Source: Brucellaceae bacterium (GTDB lineage Bacteria > Pseudomonadota > Alphaproteobacteria > Rhizobiales > Rhizobiaceae). From it: a DNA stretch of 64,000 nucleotides. Below, piece by piece: positions 8,310 to 17,150 of the stretch; the stretch's first letter is position 1; every line of letters starts with the position of its first letter. The translations under genes were made by a program, and so were the position numbers. Location: assembly GCA_020637755.1 (NCBI GenBank), contig JACKJW010000006.1:1-64000 (forward strand). Direction: 5' to 3'. The notes beneath the pieces are model-generated. The model made no database searches. It worked only from the letters and a program-made list of their open reading frames with translations, and had not been told where the DNA came from.

Positions 8310-9515
8310 ATGAACGTTTCCAAACTCCTGCTCGCCGGCGCATCCGCGCTTGCGCTCATGACATCGGTCGCGTCCGCCGAAATCAGCGACAACAAGGTCA
8401 AGATCGGCCTGCTGACCGACATGTCCGCCACCTATTCCGACGTGTCCGGCCAGGGCACGGTCGTCGCTGCTGAAATGGCCATCGAGGAATTCGGCGGCAA
8501 GATCGGTGATGCGACCATCGAGCTGGTCACGGCCGACCACCAGAACAAGGCCGACATCGCCGCCAACAAGGCCCGCGAATGGGGTGATACCGATGGCGTC
8601 GACGCCTTCGCCGAACTGGTCACCACCTCGGTCGCTCTGGCCGTCTTCGAGGTTGCCAAGCAGCAGAACAAGATCGCGCTGGTTTCGGGCGCCGCTTCGT
8701 CGCCGCTGACCGGCGACAAGTGCATCCCGACCGGCCTGCACTGGACCTACAACACCCGCGCTCTGGCCGTTGGCACCGGTTCGGCCGTGGTGAAGGAAGG
8801 CGGCGATAGCTGGTACTTCCTGACCGCCGACTACGCTTTCGGTGAAGCCCTCCAGAAGGACGTGACCAAGGTTGTTGAAGCCGCCGGCGGCAAGGTGCTG
8901 GGTGCATCCAAGCATCCCTTCCCGGCCACCGATTTCTCGTCCTTCATGCTGCAGGCCCAGGCTTCCGGCGCCAAGGTGATCGGTCTGGCAAACGCTGGTG
9001 CTGACACCATCAACGCCATCAAGGCTGCCAAGGAATTCGGCATCGTGCAGGCTGGCCAGAAGGTCGCCGGCCTGCTGGTCTTCCTTTCCGACGTGCACGC
9101 GCTCGGTCTGGAAACCGCGCAGGGCCTGCAGATGACGGTCGCCTTCTACTGGGACATGAACGACGAGACCCGCGCCTGGTCCAAGAAGTTCTTCGAGCGC
9201 ACAGGCAAGATGCCGACGGGCGTGCAGGCCGGCACCTATTCGGCCGTCCGTCACTACCTGAAGGCCGTCGAGGCCACCGGGTCGGATGACACCGCGACCG
9301 TGCTCGCCAAGATGCGCGAAACCCCGGTCAACGACATGTTCGCCACCAACGGCGTGCTGCGCACCGATGGCCGCATGGTCCACGACATGTACCTCGCCGA
9401 AGTGAAGAAGCCGTCGGAATCGACCGCTCCGTGGGATTACCTGAAGATCCTGCGCACCATCCCGGGTGAGGAAGCCTACGGCACGCTCGAAGAGAGCACC
9501 TGCCCGACCAAGTAA
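8310..9515 (+). CDS. Periplasmic substrate-binding protein of the HAAT-family importer
   Basis: 401 aa with a clear Sec signal peptide (MNVSKLLLAGASALALM, cleavage after ASA near residue 22), then a Peripla_BP type I fold starting KVKIGLLTDMSATYSDVSG. It carries the family segments QGTVVAAEMAIEEFGGKIG and NKADIAANKAREW. The ATG at 8310 follows CGGAGG. Many members of this subfamily bind aromatic acids, amides or other small carboxylates, not leucine, which fits the ligase and dehydrogenase context; the ligand is not determined. A strong hairpin follows the gene (9525-9556), as is common where the binding protein must be made in excess over the membrane parts. Confidence 0.9.
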   Translation: MNVSKLLLAGASALALMTSVASAEISDNKVKIGLLTDMSATYSDVSGQGTVVAAEMAIEEFGGKIGDATIELVTADHQNKADIAANKAREWGDTDGVDAFAELVTTSVALAVFEVAKQQNKIALVSGAASSPLTGDKCIPTGLHWTYNTRALAVGTGSAVVKEGGDSWYFLTADYAFGEALQKDVTKVVEAAGGKVLGASKHPFPATDFSSFMLQAQASGAKVIGLANAGADTINAIKAAKEFGIVQAGQKVAGLLVFLSDVHALGLETAQGLQMTVAFYWDMNDETRAWSKKFFERTGKMPTGVQAGTYSAVRHYLKAVEATGSDDTATVLAKMRETPVNDMFATNGVLRTDGRMVHDMYLAEVKKPSESTAPWDYLKILRTIPGEEAYGTLEESTCPTK

Positions 9516-9524
9516 TGCCGAACC

Positions 9525-9556
9525 GGTCCGCCGGACGCGTCAGCGCCCGGCGGACC
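9525..9556 (+). other. Intercistronic mRNA hairpin after the substrate-binding protein gene
   Basis: GGTCCGCCGG (9525-9534) pairs perfectly with CCGGCGGACC (9547-9556); the 12-nt loop can form a further GCG/CGC stem. No U tract follows, so it is not a standard terminator. Such hairpins between binding-protein and permease genes usually stabilise the upstream message against 3' exonucleases; that role is inferred. Confidence 0.6.
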
Positions 9557-9588
9557 ATCGCGGGACAACAAAACCGGGATCAAACGAG

Positions 9589-10479
9589 ATGCTGCAAGAC
9601 CTCTTGGGCTTTCCGCCACAGGTGCTGTTCGGCCAGTTGCTGATCGGCCTGATCAACGGCGCCTTCTACGCCGTGCTCTCACTGGGGCTTGCCGTCATTT
9701 TCGGCCTGCTCAACATCGTGAACTTCGCCCATGGGGCACTCTACATGCTGGGCGCCTTTGTCACGCTCGGCCTGCTGCAGTTTCTCGGCATCAATTACTG
9801 GGGCGCGCTGATCCTTGCCCCGCTGATCGTCGGTGCCTTCGGCATTGTCATCGACCGCCTTCTGCTGCGCCGCCTCGCCGGCATCGACCATCTCTACGGC
9901 CTGCTCCTGACCTTCGGTCTCGCGCTGGTCATCGAGGGCACCTTCGTCAAGCTGTTCGGCTCGTCGGGCCTGCCCTACCAGACCCCGGCGGCACTCTCCG
10001 GCGGTATTAATCTCGGCTTCATGTTCCTGCCGCTTTATCGCGGCTGGGTCGTCGTCGCGGCACTCGCAGCCTGCGTCGCCACCTGGTTCATCTTCGAGCG
10101 CACCAAGATCGGCGCCTACCTGCGAGCCGGTACGGAAAACCCGAAACTGCTCCAGGCCTTCGGCGTCAACGTGCCGCTGCTGACCACGCTGGCCTACGGC
10201 TACGGCGTCGCGCTGGCGGCCTTTGCCGGTGTGCTCGCCGCCCCCATCACGCAGGTCAATCCGCTGATGGGCTCCAACCTCATCATTGTCGTCTTCGCCG
10301 TGGTCGTCATCGGCGGCATGGGCTCCATCATGGGCGCCATTGTCACCGGCCTTGCCATGGGTGTCATCGAGGGGCTGACGCGGGTCTTCTGGCCTGAAGC
10401 CTCGTCCACTGTCATTTTCGTCGTCATGGCCATCGTGCTGGTGCTCCGCCCCGCCGGCCTGTTCGGCAAGAGCGCCTGA
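9589..10479 (+). CDS. ABC transporter permease, LivH-like
   Basis: 296-aa inner-membrane permease of the HAAT family with about eight hydrophobic segments, beginning MLQDLLGFPPQVLFGQ and including the typical GLAVIFGLLNIVNFAHG near residue 35-50 and GGMGSIMGAIVTGLAMGVIEG near the C-terminus. The ATG at 9589 removes a spurious upstream extension that overlaps the binding-protein gene. It forms the channel with the LivM-like protein that starts 11 bp after its stop. Confidence 0.92.
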   Translation: MLQDLLGFPPQVLFGQLLIGLINGAFYAVLSLGLAVIFGLLNIVNFAHGALYMLGAFVTLGLLQFLGINYWGALILAPLIVGAFGIVIDRLLLRRLAGIDHLYGLLLTFGLALVIEGTFVKLFGSSGLPYQTPAALSGGINLGFMFLPLYRGWVVVAALAACVATWFIFERTKIGAYLRAGTENPKLLQAFGVNVPLLTTLAYGYGVALAAFAGVLAAPITQVNPLMGSNLIIVVFAVVVIGGMGSIMGAIVTGLAMGVIEGLTRVFWPEASSTVIFVVMAIVLVLRPAGLFGKSA

Positions 10480-10490
10480 GGAGACCCGTC

Positions 10491-11414
10491 ATGAACGCCC
10501 GTCTGGGATACATCATCGCGGCCGTGGTACTCCTCGCCGCCCCCTTCGTCGTCTACCCCGTCTTCCTGATGAAGCTGCTGTGCTTCGCCCTGTTTGCCAG
10601 CGCCTTCAACCTGATCCTCGGCTATGGCGGCCTGCTGTCCTTCGGTCACGCCGCCTTCTTCGGCGGCGCCGCCTACATCACCGGCCATGCGCTGAAGGAA
10701 TGGGGCCTGCCGACCGAGCTCGGCATCCTCACCGGCACGCTGGCTGCCGGCGCGCTGGGCTTTCTGATCGGCCTTATCGCCATCCGCCGCCAGGGCATCT
10801 ACTTCGCCATGATCACCCTCGCCATGGCGCAGATGGTCTACTTCTTCTTCATCACCGCGCCCTTCACCGGTGGCGAAAACGGCTTGCAGGGCGTGCCGCG
10901 CGGCACCGCGCTCGGCTTCATCGACCTGCAGGACAATCTCAATCTCTACTATTTTGTCCTCGCCATCTTCGTGATCGGCTACTTCATCGTTTCGCGCGCG
11001 GTGAATTCGCCCTTCGGGCAGGTGCTGAGCGCCATCCGCGACAACGAGAACCGTGCCATTTCGCTGGGCTATGACATCTCGAACTACAAGCTGCTGGCCT
11101 TCACGCTCTCGGCAACGCTGGCGGGCCTCGCCGGTTCCACCAAGACGGTGGTCTTCCAGCTCGCCTCGCTGACCGACGCCCACTGGCACATGTCGGGTGA
11201 GGTGGTGCTGATGACCCTGCTCGGCGGTCTCGGCACGATCCCCGGACCGGCAGTTGGCGCGGCAGTCATCATCACGCTCCAGAACTATCTGGCGCAGGGA
11301 CCGCTCAGCGCCTGGGTGCCGGTTGTGCTTGGCGTCATCTTTGTCGTCTGCGTGCTGGCCTTCCGCCGCGGCGTGGTCGGCGAGCTGCGCGCCTTGATGC
11401 GCAAGTCCTTCTGA
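10491..11414 (+). CDS. ABC transporter permease, LivM-like
   Basis: 307-aa membrane permease with about nine hydrophobic segments. The LivM signatures are visible: ASAFNLILGYGGLLSFGHAAFFG near residue 40-60, the cytoplasmic EAA-like loop AIRDNENRAISLGYD, and LLGGLGTIPGPAVGA. The ATG follows GAGGAG. It completes the ATPase-ATPase-binding protein-permease-permease set of one transporter. Confidence 0.92.
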   Translation: MNARLGYIIAAVVLLAAPFVVYPVFLMKLLCFALFASAFNLILGYGGLLSFGHAAFFGGAAYITGHALKEWGLPTELGILTGTLAAGALGFLIGLIAIRRQGIYFAMITLAMAQMVYFFFITAPFTGGENGLQGVPRGTALGFIDLQDNLNLYYFVLAIFVIGYFIVSRAVNSPFGQVLSAIRDNENRAISLGYDISNYKLLAFTLSATLAGLAGSTKTVVFQLASLTDAHWHMSGEVVLMTLLGGLGTIPGPAVGAAVIITLQNYLAQGPLSAWVPVVLGVIFVVCVLAFRRGVVGELRALMRKSF

Positions 11415-11420
11415 CGAAAA

Positions 11421-11442
11421 GGCCGGCCGGTCGCGGCCGGCC
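11421..11442 (+). other. Intercistronic hairpin between livM-like and etfB
   Basis: 9-bp perfect stem GGCCGGCCG (11421-11429) / CGGCCGGCC (11434-11442) with loop GTCG in the 58-bp gap. It is followed by GCCCC, not U's, so it probably attenuates or protects the transcript and does not end it. It marks the border between the transport and the electron-transfer halves of the operon. Confidence 0.5.
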
Positions 11443-11472
11443 GCCCCAATCACGATTTGCAGGAGACCCATC

Positions 11473-12231
11473 ATGAAGGTGCTCGTACCTGTCAAGCGCG
11501 TCATTGACTATAACGTCAAGCCGCGCGTGAAGGCCGACGGTTCCGGCGTGGAACTCGCCAACGTAAAGATGTCGATGAACCCGTTCGACGAGATCGCCGT
11601 CGAAGAGGCCATCCGGTTGAAGGAAGCCGGCAAGGTCAGCGAGATCATCGCCGTGTCCATCGGTGTGCGCCAGGCGCAGGAAACACTGCGCACGGCACTT
11701 GCCATGGGTGCCGACCGGGCCATTCTGGTGGTCACGGGCGACGACGTGAATGCCGATCTGGAGCCGCTTGCCGTCTCGGGCATCCTCGCCGCCATAGTCG
11801 CAGAGGAACAGACCTCGCTCGTCATCTGTGGCAAGCAGGCCATCGACAACGACATGAACGCCACCGGCCAGATGCTCGCCGCGCGCCTTGGATGGGGCCA
11901 GGCGACCTTTGCCAGCGCGCTCGCCATCGCGGATGGTGCGGCGGAAGTCACCCGCGAGGTGGATGGCGGCCTCCAGACCGTGCGCGTCAGCCTGCCTGCC
12001 GTGGTCACCACGGACCTGCGTCTCAACGAGCCCCGCTACGCCTCGCTGCCCAACATCATGAAGGCCAAGAAGAAGCCGCTCGACGAGCGTGCAGCCGACA
12101 GCTTCGGCGTGGACCTGAAACCGCGCCTTGAGGTGGTCCGCACGGCGGAGCCTGCCGCGCGCGCTGCGGGTATCAAGGTCGCTTCCGTCGACGAACTGGT
12201 TTCCAAACTCAAGGATGCGGGGGTTCTGTGA
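11473..12231 (+). CDS. etfB: Electron transfer flavoprotein beta subunit
   Basis: 252-aa protein starting MKVLVPVKRVIDYNVKPRVK with the typical MSMNPFDEIAVEEAIRLKE segment, the adenine-nucleotide-binding fold and the recognition-loop signature LRLNEPRYASLPNIMKAKKKP. Together with EtfA it accepts electrons from the acyl-CoA dehydrogenase encoded downstream. SD AGGAG lies 9 nt before the ATG. It overlaps etfA by 1 nt (TGATG). Alphaproteobacteria usually carry one main etfBA pair; whether this is the only copy cannot be judged from the window. Confidence 0.95.
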   Translation: MKVLVPVKRVIDYNVKPRVKADGSGVELANVKMSMNPFDEIAVEEAIRLKEAGKVSEIIAVSIGVRQAQETLRTALAMGADRAILVVTGDDVNADLEPLAVSGILAAIVAEEQTSLVICGKQAIDNDMNATGQMLAARLGWGQATFASALAIADGAAEVTREVDGGLQTVRVSLPAVVTTDLRLNEPRYASLPNIMKAKKKPLDERAADSFGVDLKPRLEVVRTAEPAARAAGIKVASVDELVSKLKDAGVL

Positions 12232-13157
12232 TGGCTGTCCTTCTTCTCGCTGAAACCGGTCCGGCCGGTCTCGTTCACTCCGCCACGGCCAAGGCCGTGA
12301 CCGCTGCTGCCAAACTCGGCGATGTGACCGTGCTGGTCGCCGGTCAGGGCGCGGGCGCTGCCGCGGCCGAAGCCGCTACGATTGCAGGCGTTTCGCGCGT
12401 GCTTTGCGCCGATGATGCCGCCTACGCCAACCGGCTGGCCGAGCCGGTGGCCGATCTCGTTGTCTCGCTCGCCGGTGCCTTCAGCCATGTCGTGGCCCCG
12501 TCCACCAGCGATGCCAAGAACATCCTGCCGCGCGTTGCCGCCCTGCTGGATGTGATGGTGCTGACCGATGTGACCGGCGTCGTCGATGCCGAGACGTTCG
12601 AGCGCCCCGTCTATGCCGGCAACGCGATCCAGACCGTGCGCTCGCGTGATGCCAAGAAGGTCATCACGTTCCGCACTGCCAGCTTCGAGGCTGCCGCAGG
12701 CGGCAACAAGGCAGCCGTGGAAGCCGTGCCCGCGCTGGCCGGACCCGCTCTGTCGGCTTGGGTCGAAGACCGCCTTGCCGTCTCCGACCGTCCCGAACTC
12801 ACCTCTGCCCGCGTCGTCGTCTCCGGCGGACGCGGCATCGGCTCGGCAGACAATTTCGCCCTCATCGAAAAGCTCGCTGACAAGCTCGGCGCAGCCGTCG
12901 GCGCCTCGCGCGCCGCTGTCGATGCCGGCTATGCGCCCAATGACTGGCAGGTGGGACAGACCGGCAAGGTCGTTGCGCCGGAGCTTTACGTCGCTGTCGG
13001 CATTTCGGGCGCCATCCAGCATCTGGCGGGGATGAAGGACAGCAAGATCATCGTCGCCATCAACAAGGACGAGGAAGCACCGATCTTCCAGGTCGCCGAT
13101 TTCGGCCTCGTCGCAGACCTGTTCCAGGCCGTGCCAGACCTGACAGGCAAACTCTGA
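12231..13157 (+). CDS. etfA: Electron transfer flavoprotein alpha subunit
   Basis: 308-aa FAD-binding subunit. The C-terminal FAD domain shows ARVVVSGGRGIGS, KLGAAVGASRAAVDAGYAPND, QVGQTGKVVAPELYVAVGISGAIQHLAGM and INKDEEAPIFQVADFGLVAD. It hands electrons from acyl-CoA dehydrogenases to ETF:ubiquinone oxidoreductase, which is encoded two genes downstream. The ATG at 12231 overlaps the etfB stop; the GTG one codon earlier is less likely. Confidence 0.95.
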   Translation: MAVLLLAETGPAGLVHSATAKAVTAAAKLGDVTVLVAGQGAGAAAAEAATIAGVSRVLCADDAAYANRLAEPVADLVVSLAGAFSHVVAPSTSDAKNILPRVAALLDVMVLTDVTGVVDAETFERPVYAGNAIQTVRSRDAKKVITFRTASFEAAAGGNKAAVEAVPALAGPALSAWVEDRLAVSDRPELTSARVVVSGGRGIGSADNFALIEKLADKLGAAVGASRAAVDAGYAPNDWQVGQTGKVVAPELYVAVGISGAIQHLAGMKDSKIIVAINKDEEAPIFQVADFGLVADLFQAVPDLTGKL

Positions 13158-13178
13158 TCCGTTCCGGGAGACAAGACC

Positions 13179-14978
13179 ATGCCATATGAAGCACCATTGA
13201 AGGACATGATGTTCGTTCTGGAAGACCTGTGCGGCCTTGCCGGCCTCGCCGACTTGCCGGGGCTGGAGGAATCGACGCCCGACATGGTGTCGGCGATCCT
13301 CGAAGAAGCCGGCCGTTTTGCCGGCGAGGTTCTCGCCCCGCTGAACCGTGTTGGCGACCTGAAGGGCCTCGGCTTTTCCGATGGCGAGGTGACGACGCCC
13401 GAAGGCTGGGCCGATGCCTACCGCCAGCTCGTCGAGATGGGCTGGAACAGCCCGACCGCCTCAGCCGAACATGGCGGCATGGGCCTGCCCGCCGCCGTCA
13501 ATGCCTGCATCCAGGAAATGTTCAACGGCGCCAACACCGCTTTCCAGCTCTGCCCGCTGCTGACGCAGGGCGCCATCGAGGCCGTCAGCCACTATGCCTC
13601 CGACGAACTGAAGGCCGCCTACCTGCCGAAGCTCGTCACCGGCGAATGGACCGGCACGATGAACCTGACCGAGCCGCAGGCCGGTTCGGACCTCGCCGCC
13701 ATCCGCTCCAAGGCGGAGCCGAAGGACGGCCACTACCTGGTCTCCGGCCAGAAGATCTTCATCACCTACGGCGAACACGACATGGCGGAGAACATCATCC
13801 ACCTCGTGCTGGCCCGGCTTCCTGACGCGCCGGAAGGCGTCAAGGGTATCTCGCTTTTCGTCGTTCCGAAGTTCCTGCTCAACGCGGACGGCTCACCTGG
13901 CGCGCGCAACGATGTGCGCTGCGTCTCCATCGAGCACAAGCTCGGCATCCATGCCAGCCCCACCTGCACGCTGGTCTTTGGTGACGAGGGCGGCGCGACA
14001 GGCTATCTCGTCGGTGAGCCGAACAAGGGCCTGCAGTACATGTTCACCATGATGAACTCGGCCCGCCTTGGCGTCGGCCTGCAGGGCATCGGCATTGCCG
14101 AGCATGCCGGCCAATGGGCCGCCGCCTATGCGGCAGAGCGCAAGCAGGGCTCCGCGCCCGGCCAGGAGGGCTCGGTCACCATCATCGAGCATCCCGATGT
14201 GCGCCGCATGCTCGGCCTCATCAAGGTACGCACCCAGGCGGCGCGCGCGCTTGCCTACCGCGCTGCCGCTGCGCTGGATGTCGCCGCCCGTGCGCCGAAC
14301 GGCGCCGCCCGCGAGCGTGCCCAGCGCCGCGTCGACCTGATGATCCCCGTGGTCAAGGCCTGGTCGACCGAGATGGGCAACGTCTCCGCCTCGCTCGGCG
14401 TCCAGGTCCATGGCGGCATGGGTTTCGTGGAGGAAACCGGCGCGGCCCAGCATCTTCGCGATGCCCGCATCACCACCATCTATGAAGGCACCACCGGCAT
14501 CCAGGCGCTCGATCTCGTCGGCCGCAAGATCATCCGCGACAAGGGTGAGGCGGTCGGGGAACTGCTGGAAGACATGCAGGTCTCGCTGGCCAGTCTCGGC
14601 GGCCTCGAAGGCAACGGCGTGGACTGGGCCGGCCAGAAGGCGATGGTCACCGAGGCCATGGCCACGATCGCGGAAGTCCGTGACTGGCTGCTGACGCGCG
14701 CCCACAACAATGTCGCTGAAACCCACGCCTCGGCTGTCGCGGTGATGGAGACCTTCGGTGTCTGCATGGGTGCCTGGGCCATGGCCGATGCAGCTGCCGC
14801 TGCCGCACGCCGGATCGCTGGCGGTGAAGCCGATGCCTTCCTCGCTTCCAAGCTGCGCATGTGCGAGTTCTACCGCACGCAGGTCTTCCCGCAGGCGCAG
14901 GCCTCCAAGCTGTCGGCCATCGGCGGGGCGGGCGATATCCTTGCGCTCACCCGTGAAGACCTTGGGGTCGTCGCGTGA
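13179..14978 (+). CDS. Acyl-CoA dehydrogenase, long DmdC/AcdA-like type
   Basis: 599-aa flavoenzyme, longer than classical ~380-aa acyl-CoA dehydrogenases because of a C-terminal helical extension, as in the DmdC-like family. Motifs include AEHGGMGLPAAVNAC, the FAD/substrate segment GTMNLTEPQAGSDLAAIR, QKIFITYGEHDM, and ARITTIYEGTTGIQALDLVGRK with the catalytic-base Glu. It should introduce the alpha-beta double bond into the acyl-CoA formed by the operon's ligases and reduce ETF. Family members are often annotated 3-methylmercaptopropionyl-CoA dehydrogenase, but that specificity is not supported here. SD GGGAG precedes the ATG; the stop overlaps the next gene (TGATG). Confidence 0.9.
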   Translation: MPYEAPLKDMMFVLEDLCGLAGLADLPGLEESTPDMVSAILEEAGRFAGEVLAPLNRVGDLKGLGFSDGEVTTPEGWADAYRQLVEMGWNSPTASAEHGGMGLPAAVNACIQEMFNGANTAFQLCPLLTQGAIEAVSHYASDELKAAYLPKLVTGEWTGTMNLTEPQAGSDLAAIRSKAEPKDGHYLVSGQKIFITYGEHDMAENIIHLVLARLPDAPEGVKGISLFVVPKFLLNADGSPGARNDVRCVSIEHKLGIHASPTCTLVFGDEGGATGYLVGEPNKGLQYMFTMMNSARLGVGLQGIGIAEHAGQWAAAYAAERKQGSAPGQEGSVTIIEHPDVRRMLGLIKVRTQAARALAYRAAAALDVAARAPNGAARERAQRRVDLMIPVVKAWSTEMGNVSASLGVQVHGGMGFVEETGAAQHLRDARITTIYEGTTGIQALDLVGRKIIRDKGEAVGELLEDMQVSLASLGGLEGNGVDWAGQKAMVTEAMATIAEVRDWLLTRAHNNVAETHASAVAVMETFGVCMGAWAMADAAAAAARRIAGGEADAFLASKLRMCEFYRTQVFPQAQASKLSAIGGAGDILALTREDLGVVA

Positions 14979-16630
14979 TGGAGGCCCCGGTCGCGCGCGA
15001 AGCCATGGACTATGACGTCGTGATCGTCGGCGCCGGGCCTTCGGGCCTTGCCGCCGCGATCCGCCTGAAGCAGCGTGACGCCAACCTGTCGGTCGTTTTG
15101 CTTGAAAAGGGGTCGGAAGTCGGCGCGCATATCCTGTCGGGCGCCGTGCTGGACACGGCCGGCCTGGATGCCCTTCTGCCGGACTGGAAGAACCTCGGGG
15201 CGCCGGTGACCCAGGAAGTCGTTCGCGACGAGTTCTACCTCATCGGGGCGGGCGGCCAGTTGCGCATCCCGAACTGGCCGATGCCGCCGCTGATGTCCAA
15301 CCACGGCAAATACATCGTCTCCATGGCCAATGTCTGCCGGTGGCTTGCCGAACAGGCCGAGGCGCTTGGCGTCGAGATTTTCCCAGGCATGGCCTGCTCG
15401 GCGCTGGTGCACGGCGAGGCCGGTGAAGTGATTGGCGTGGTGGCCGGCGAGATGGGACTCTCGGCCGACGGAACGCCCGGTCCGGCCTACGAACCCGGCA
15501 TGGAACTGCGCGGCAAATACGTGCTGCTGGCCGAAGGCGTGCGCGGCTCGCTCACCAAGGAAGTGCTGGCGAAATACGGCCTCCAGAAGGAGAGCGGCCC
15601 GCAGAAATTCGGCCTCGGCATGAAGGAGATCTGGGAGATCAGCCCGGAAAAGCACCGCCCGGGCACGGTGACCCACACCATGGGCTGGCCGCTCGGCGGC
15701 AATGCCGGTGGCGGCTCCTTTGTCTATCACATGGAGAACAACCAGCTCTGCGTCGGTTTCGTCGTTCACCTGAACTACGAGAACCCGCACCTGTTCCCCT
15801 ACATGGAATTCCAGCGCTTCAAGCATCATCCGCTGGTGGCCCACCTCCTGGAAGGCGGCAAGCGGGTGGCCTATGGCGCGCGCGCCATCTCTGAAGGCGG
15901 CTGGCAGGCCATTCCGAAGACCGTCGCCCCCGGCGTCGCCATCCTCGGCTGCGGTGCCGGGCTGGTCAATGTTCCGCGCATCAAGGGCAATCACAACGCC
16001 ATGTGGTCCGGCATCCATGCCGCCGATGCGGCCTGCGAGGCGATTGCTGCCGGCCGTTCCGGTGACGAGCTGACCGCCTATGACACGGCGCTGAAGACCG
16101 GTCCGGTCGCACGCGACCTGAAACCGGTACGCAATGTCAAGCCCATGTGGTCGCGCTGGGGCATGCTGGTCTCGCTCGGTCTCGGCGGGCTGGACATGTG
16201 GACCAACAGCCTGTTCGGCCTGTCGCTGTTCGGTACGCTGAAGCATGGCAAGAGCGATGCGGAGGCGACCGGCAAGGCGTCGCGCTTCAAGCACATCGAT
16301 TATCCCAAGCCCGATGGCACCATCTCGTTCGACCGGCTGACCAACGTCGCCTATTCGGCAACCAACCACGAGGAAAGCCAGCCCTGCCACCTGCGCCTCG
16401 CCGATCCGACAGTGCCACTGCGCGTCAACCTGCCTGACTATGACGAACCGGCCCAGCGCTACTGCCCGGCCGGCGTCTATGAGGTGCTGGAAGGTGACGG
16501 CGGTCCGCGCTTCCAGATCAATTTCCAGAACTGCGTGCATTGCAAGACCTGCGACATCAAGGACCCATCTCAAAACATCACCTGGGTGACGCCGCAGGGC
16601 GGTGACGGTCCGAACTATCCCAACATGTGA
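14978..16630 (+). CDS. Electron transfer flavoprotein:ubiquinone oxidoreductase
   Basis: 550-aa membrane-associated flavo-iron-sulfur protein. The N-terminal dinucleotide fold is YDVVIVGAGPSGLAAAIRLKQ. Quinone/FAD-domain motifs include LGCGAGLVNVPRIKGNHNAMWSG. The C-terminal 4Fe-4S motif is NCVHCKTCDIKDPSQNI, ending GGDGPNYPNM as in all ETF-QOs. It passes electrons from reduced ETF to ubiquinone, linking the operon's oxidation step to respiration. The start overlaps the dehydrogenase stop by 1 nt; MDYDVVIVG at 15005 is a possible shorter start. Confidence 0.95.
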   Translation: MEAPVAREAMDYDVVIVGAGPSGLAAAIRLKQRDANLSVVLLEKGSEVGAHILSGAVLDTAGLDALLPDWKNLGAPVTQEVVRDEFYLIGAGGQLRIPNWPMPPLMSNHGKYIVSMANVCRWLAEQAEALGVEIFPGMACSALVHGEAGEVIGVVAGEMGLSADGTPGPAYEPGMELRGKYVLLAEGVRGSLTKEVLAKYGLQKESGPQKFGLGMKEIWEISPEKHRPGTVTHTMGWPLGGNAGGGSFVYHMENNQLCVGFVVHLNYENPHLFPYMEFQRFKHHPLVAHLLEGGKRVAYGARAISEGGWQAIPKTVAPGVAILGCGAGLVNVPRIKGNHNAMWSGIHAADAACEAIAAGRSGDELTAYDTALKTGPVARDLKPVRNVKPMWSRWGMLVSLGLGGLDMWTNSLFGLSLFGTLKHGKSDAEATGKASRFKHIDYPKPDGTISFDRLTNVAYSATNHEESQPCHLRLADPTVPLRVNLPDYDEPAQRYCPAGVYEVLEGDGGPRFQINFQNCVHCKTCDIKDPSQNITWVTPQGGDGPNYPNM

Positions 16631-16659
16631 CGTGCCGGTCACCGGCGGAGGAGCCCATC

Positions 16660-17106
16660 ATGAACGAACTTAACGGCTACGACATCGAGGATCTGGAAGT
16701 GGGCATGTCTGCCTGCTTCTCCAAGACGATCACCGAGGCCGACATCATCCTTTTTGCAGGCGCCTCGGGTGACAACAACGCCATCCACATCAACGAGAAT
16801 TTCGCGCGCACCACGCCGTTCGGCGGGCGGATCGCCCATGGCATGCTGACGGCCAGCACCATTTCGGCGGCCATCGCCAATCGCCTGCCGGGGCCGGGCA
16901 CCATCTACATGTCCCAGCAGATGCGCTTTGTCGGCCCGGTGCGCCCCGGCGACACGGTGGACGCCACCGTCACCATCAAGGATATCAACCGCGACAAGAG
17001 CCGTGCCGTGCTGACCACCATCTGCTCGGTGCGCGGCGAAGTGGTCGTCGAGGGCGAGGCGATGGTCAAGACCACCTCGCGCGCCCAGCGTCTCGCCAAC
17101 GCGTGA
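16660..17106 (+). CDS. MaoC-like (R)-specific enoyl-CoA hydratase
   Basis: 148-aa single hot-dog-fold protein of the MaoC/PhaJ family. The hydratase-2 motif is clear: FAGASGDNNAIHINENFARTT with the catalytic Asp and His, then PFGGRIAHGML. It would hydrate the trans-2-enoyl-CoA made by the dehydrogenase to a 3-hydroxyacyl-CoA. The ATG at 16660 follows GGAGGAG; an upstream in-frame extension begins inside the ETF-QO stop and is rejected. No hydroxyacyl-CoA dehydrogenase or thiolase follows in the operon. Confidence 0.9.
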   Translation: MNELNGYDIEDLEVGMSACFSKTITEADIILFAGASGDNNAIHINENFARTTPFGGRIAHGMLTASTISAAIANRLPGPGTIYMSQQMRFVGPVRPGDTVDATVTIKDINRDKSRAVLTTICSVRGEVVVEGEAMVKTTSRAQRLANA

Positions 17107-17150
17107 TCAACCCTGCCGGCTGCCCGGCATGAACGAGTTCAGGAGACAAG

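Noticed and set aside
13179..14978. DMSP/3-mercaptopropionate degradation, from the DmdC-like dehydrogenase and the AcuI-like reductase at 49712
   Set aside because: No DmdA, DmdD or lyase gene is visible, the ligases are not DmdB-like by eye, and the two genes are 35 kb apart.
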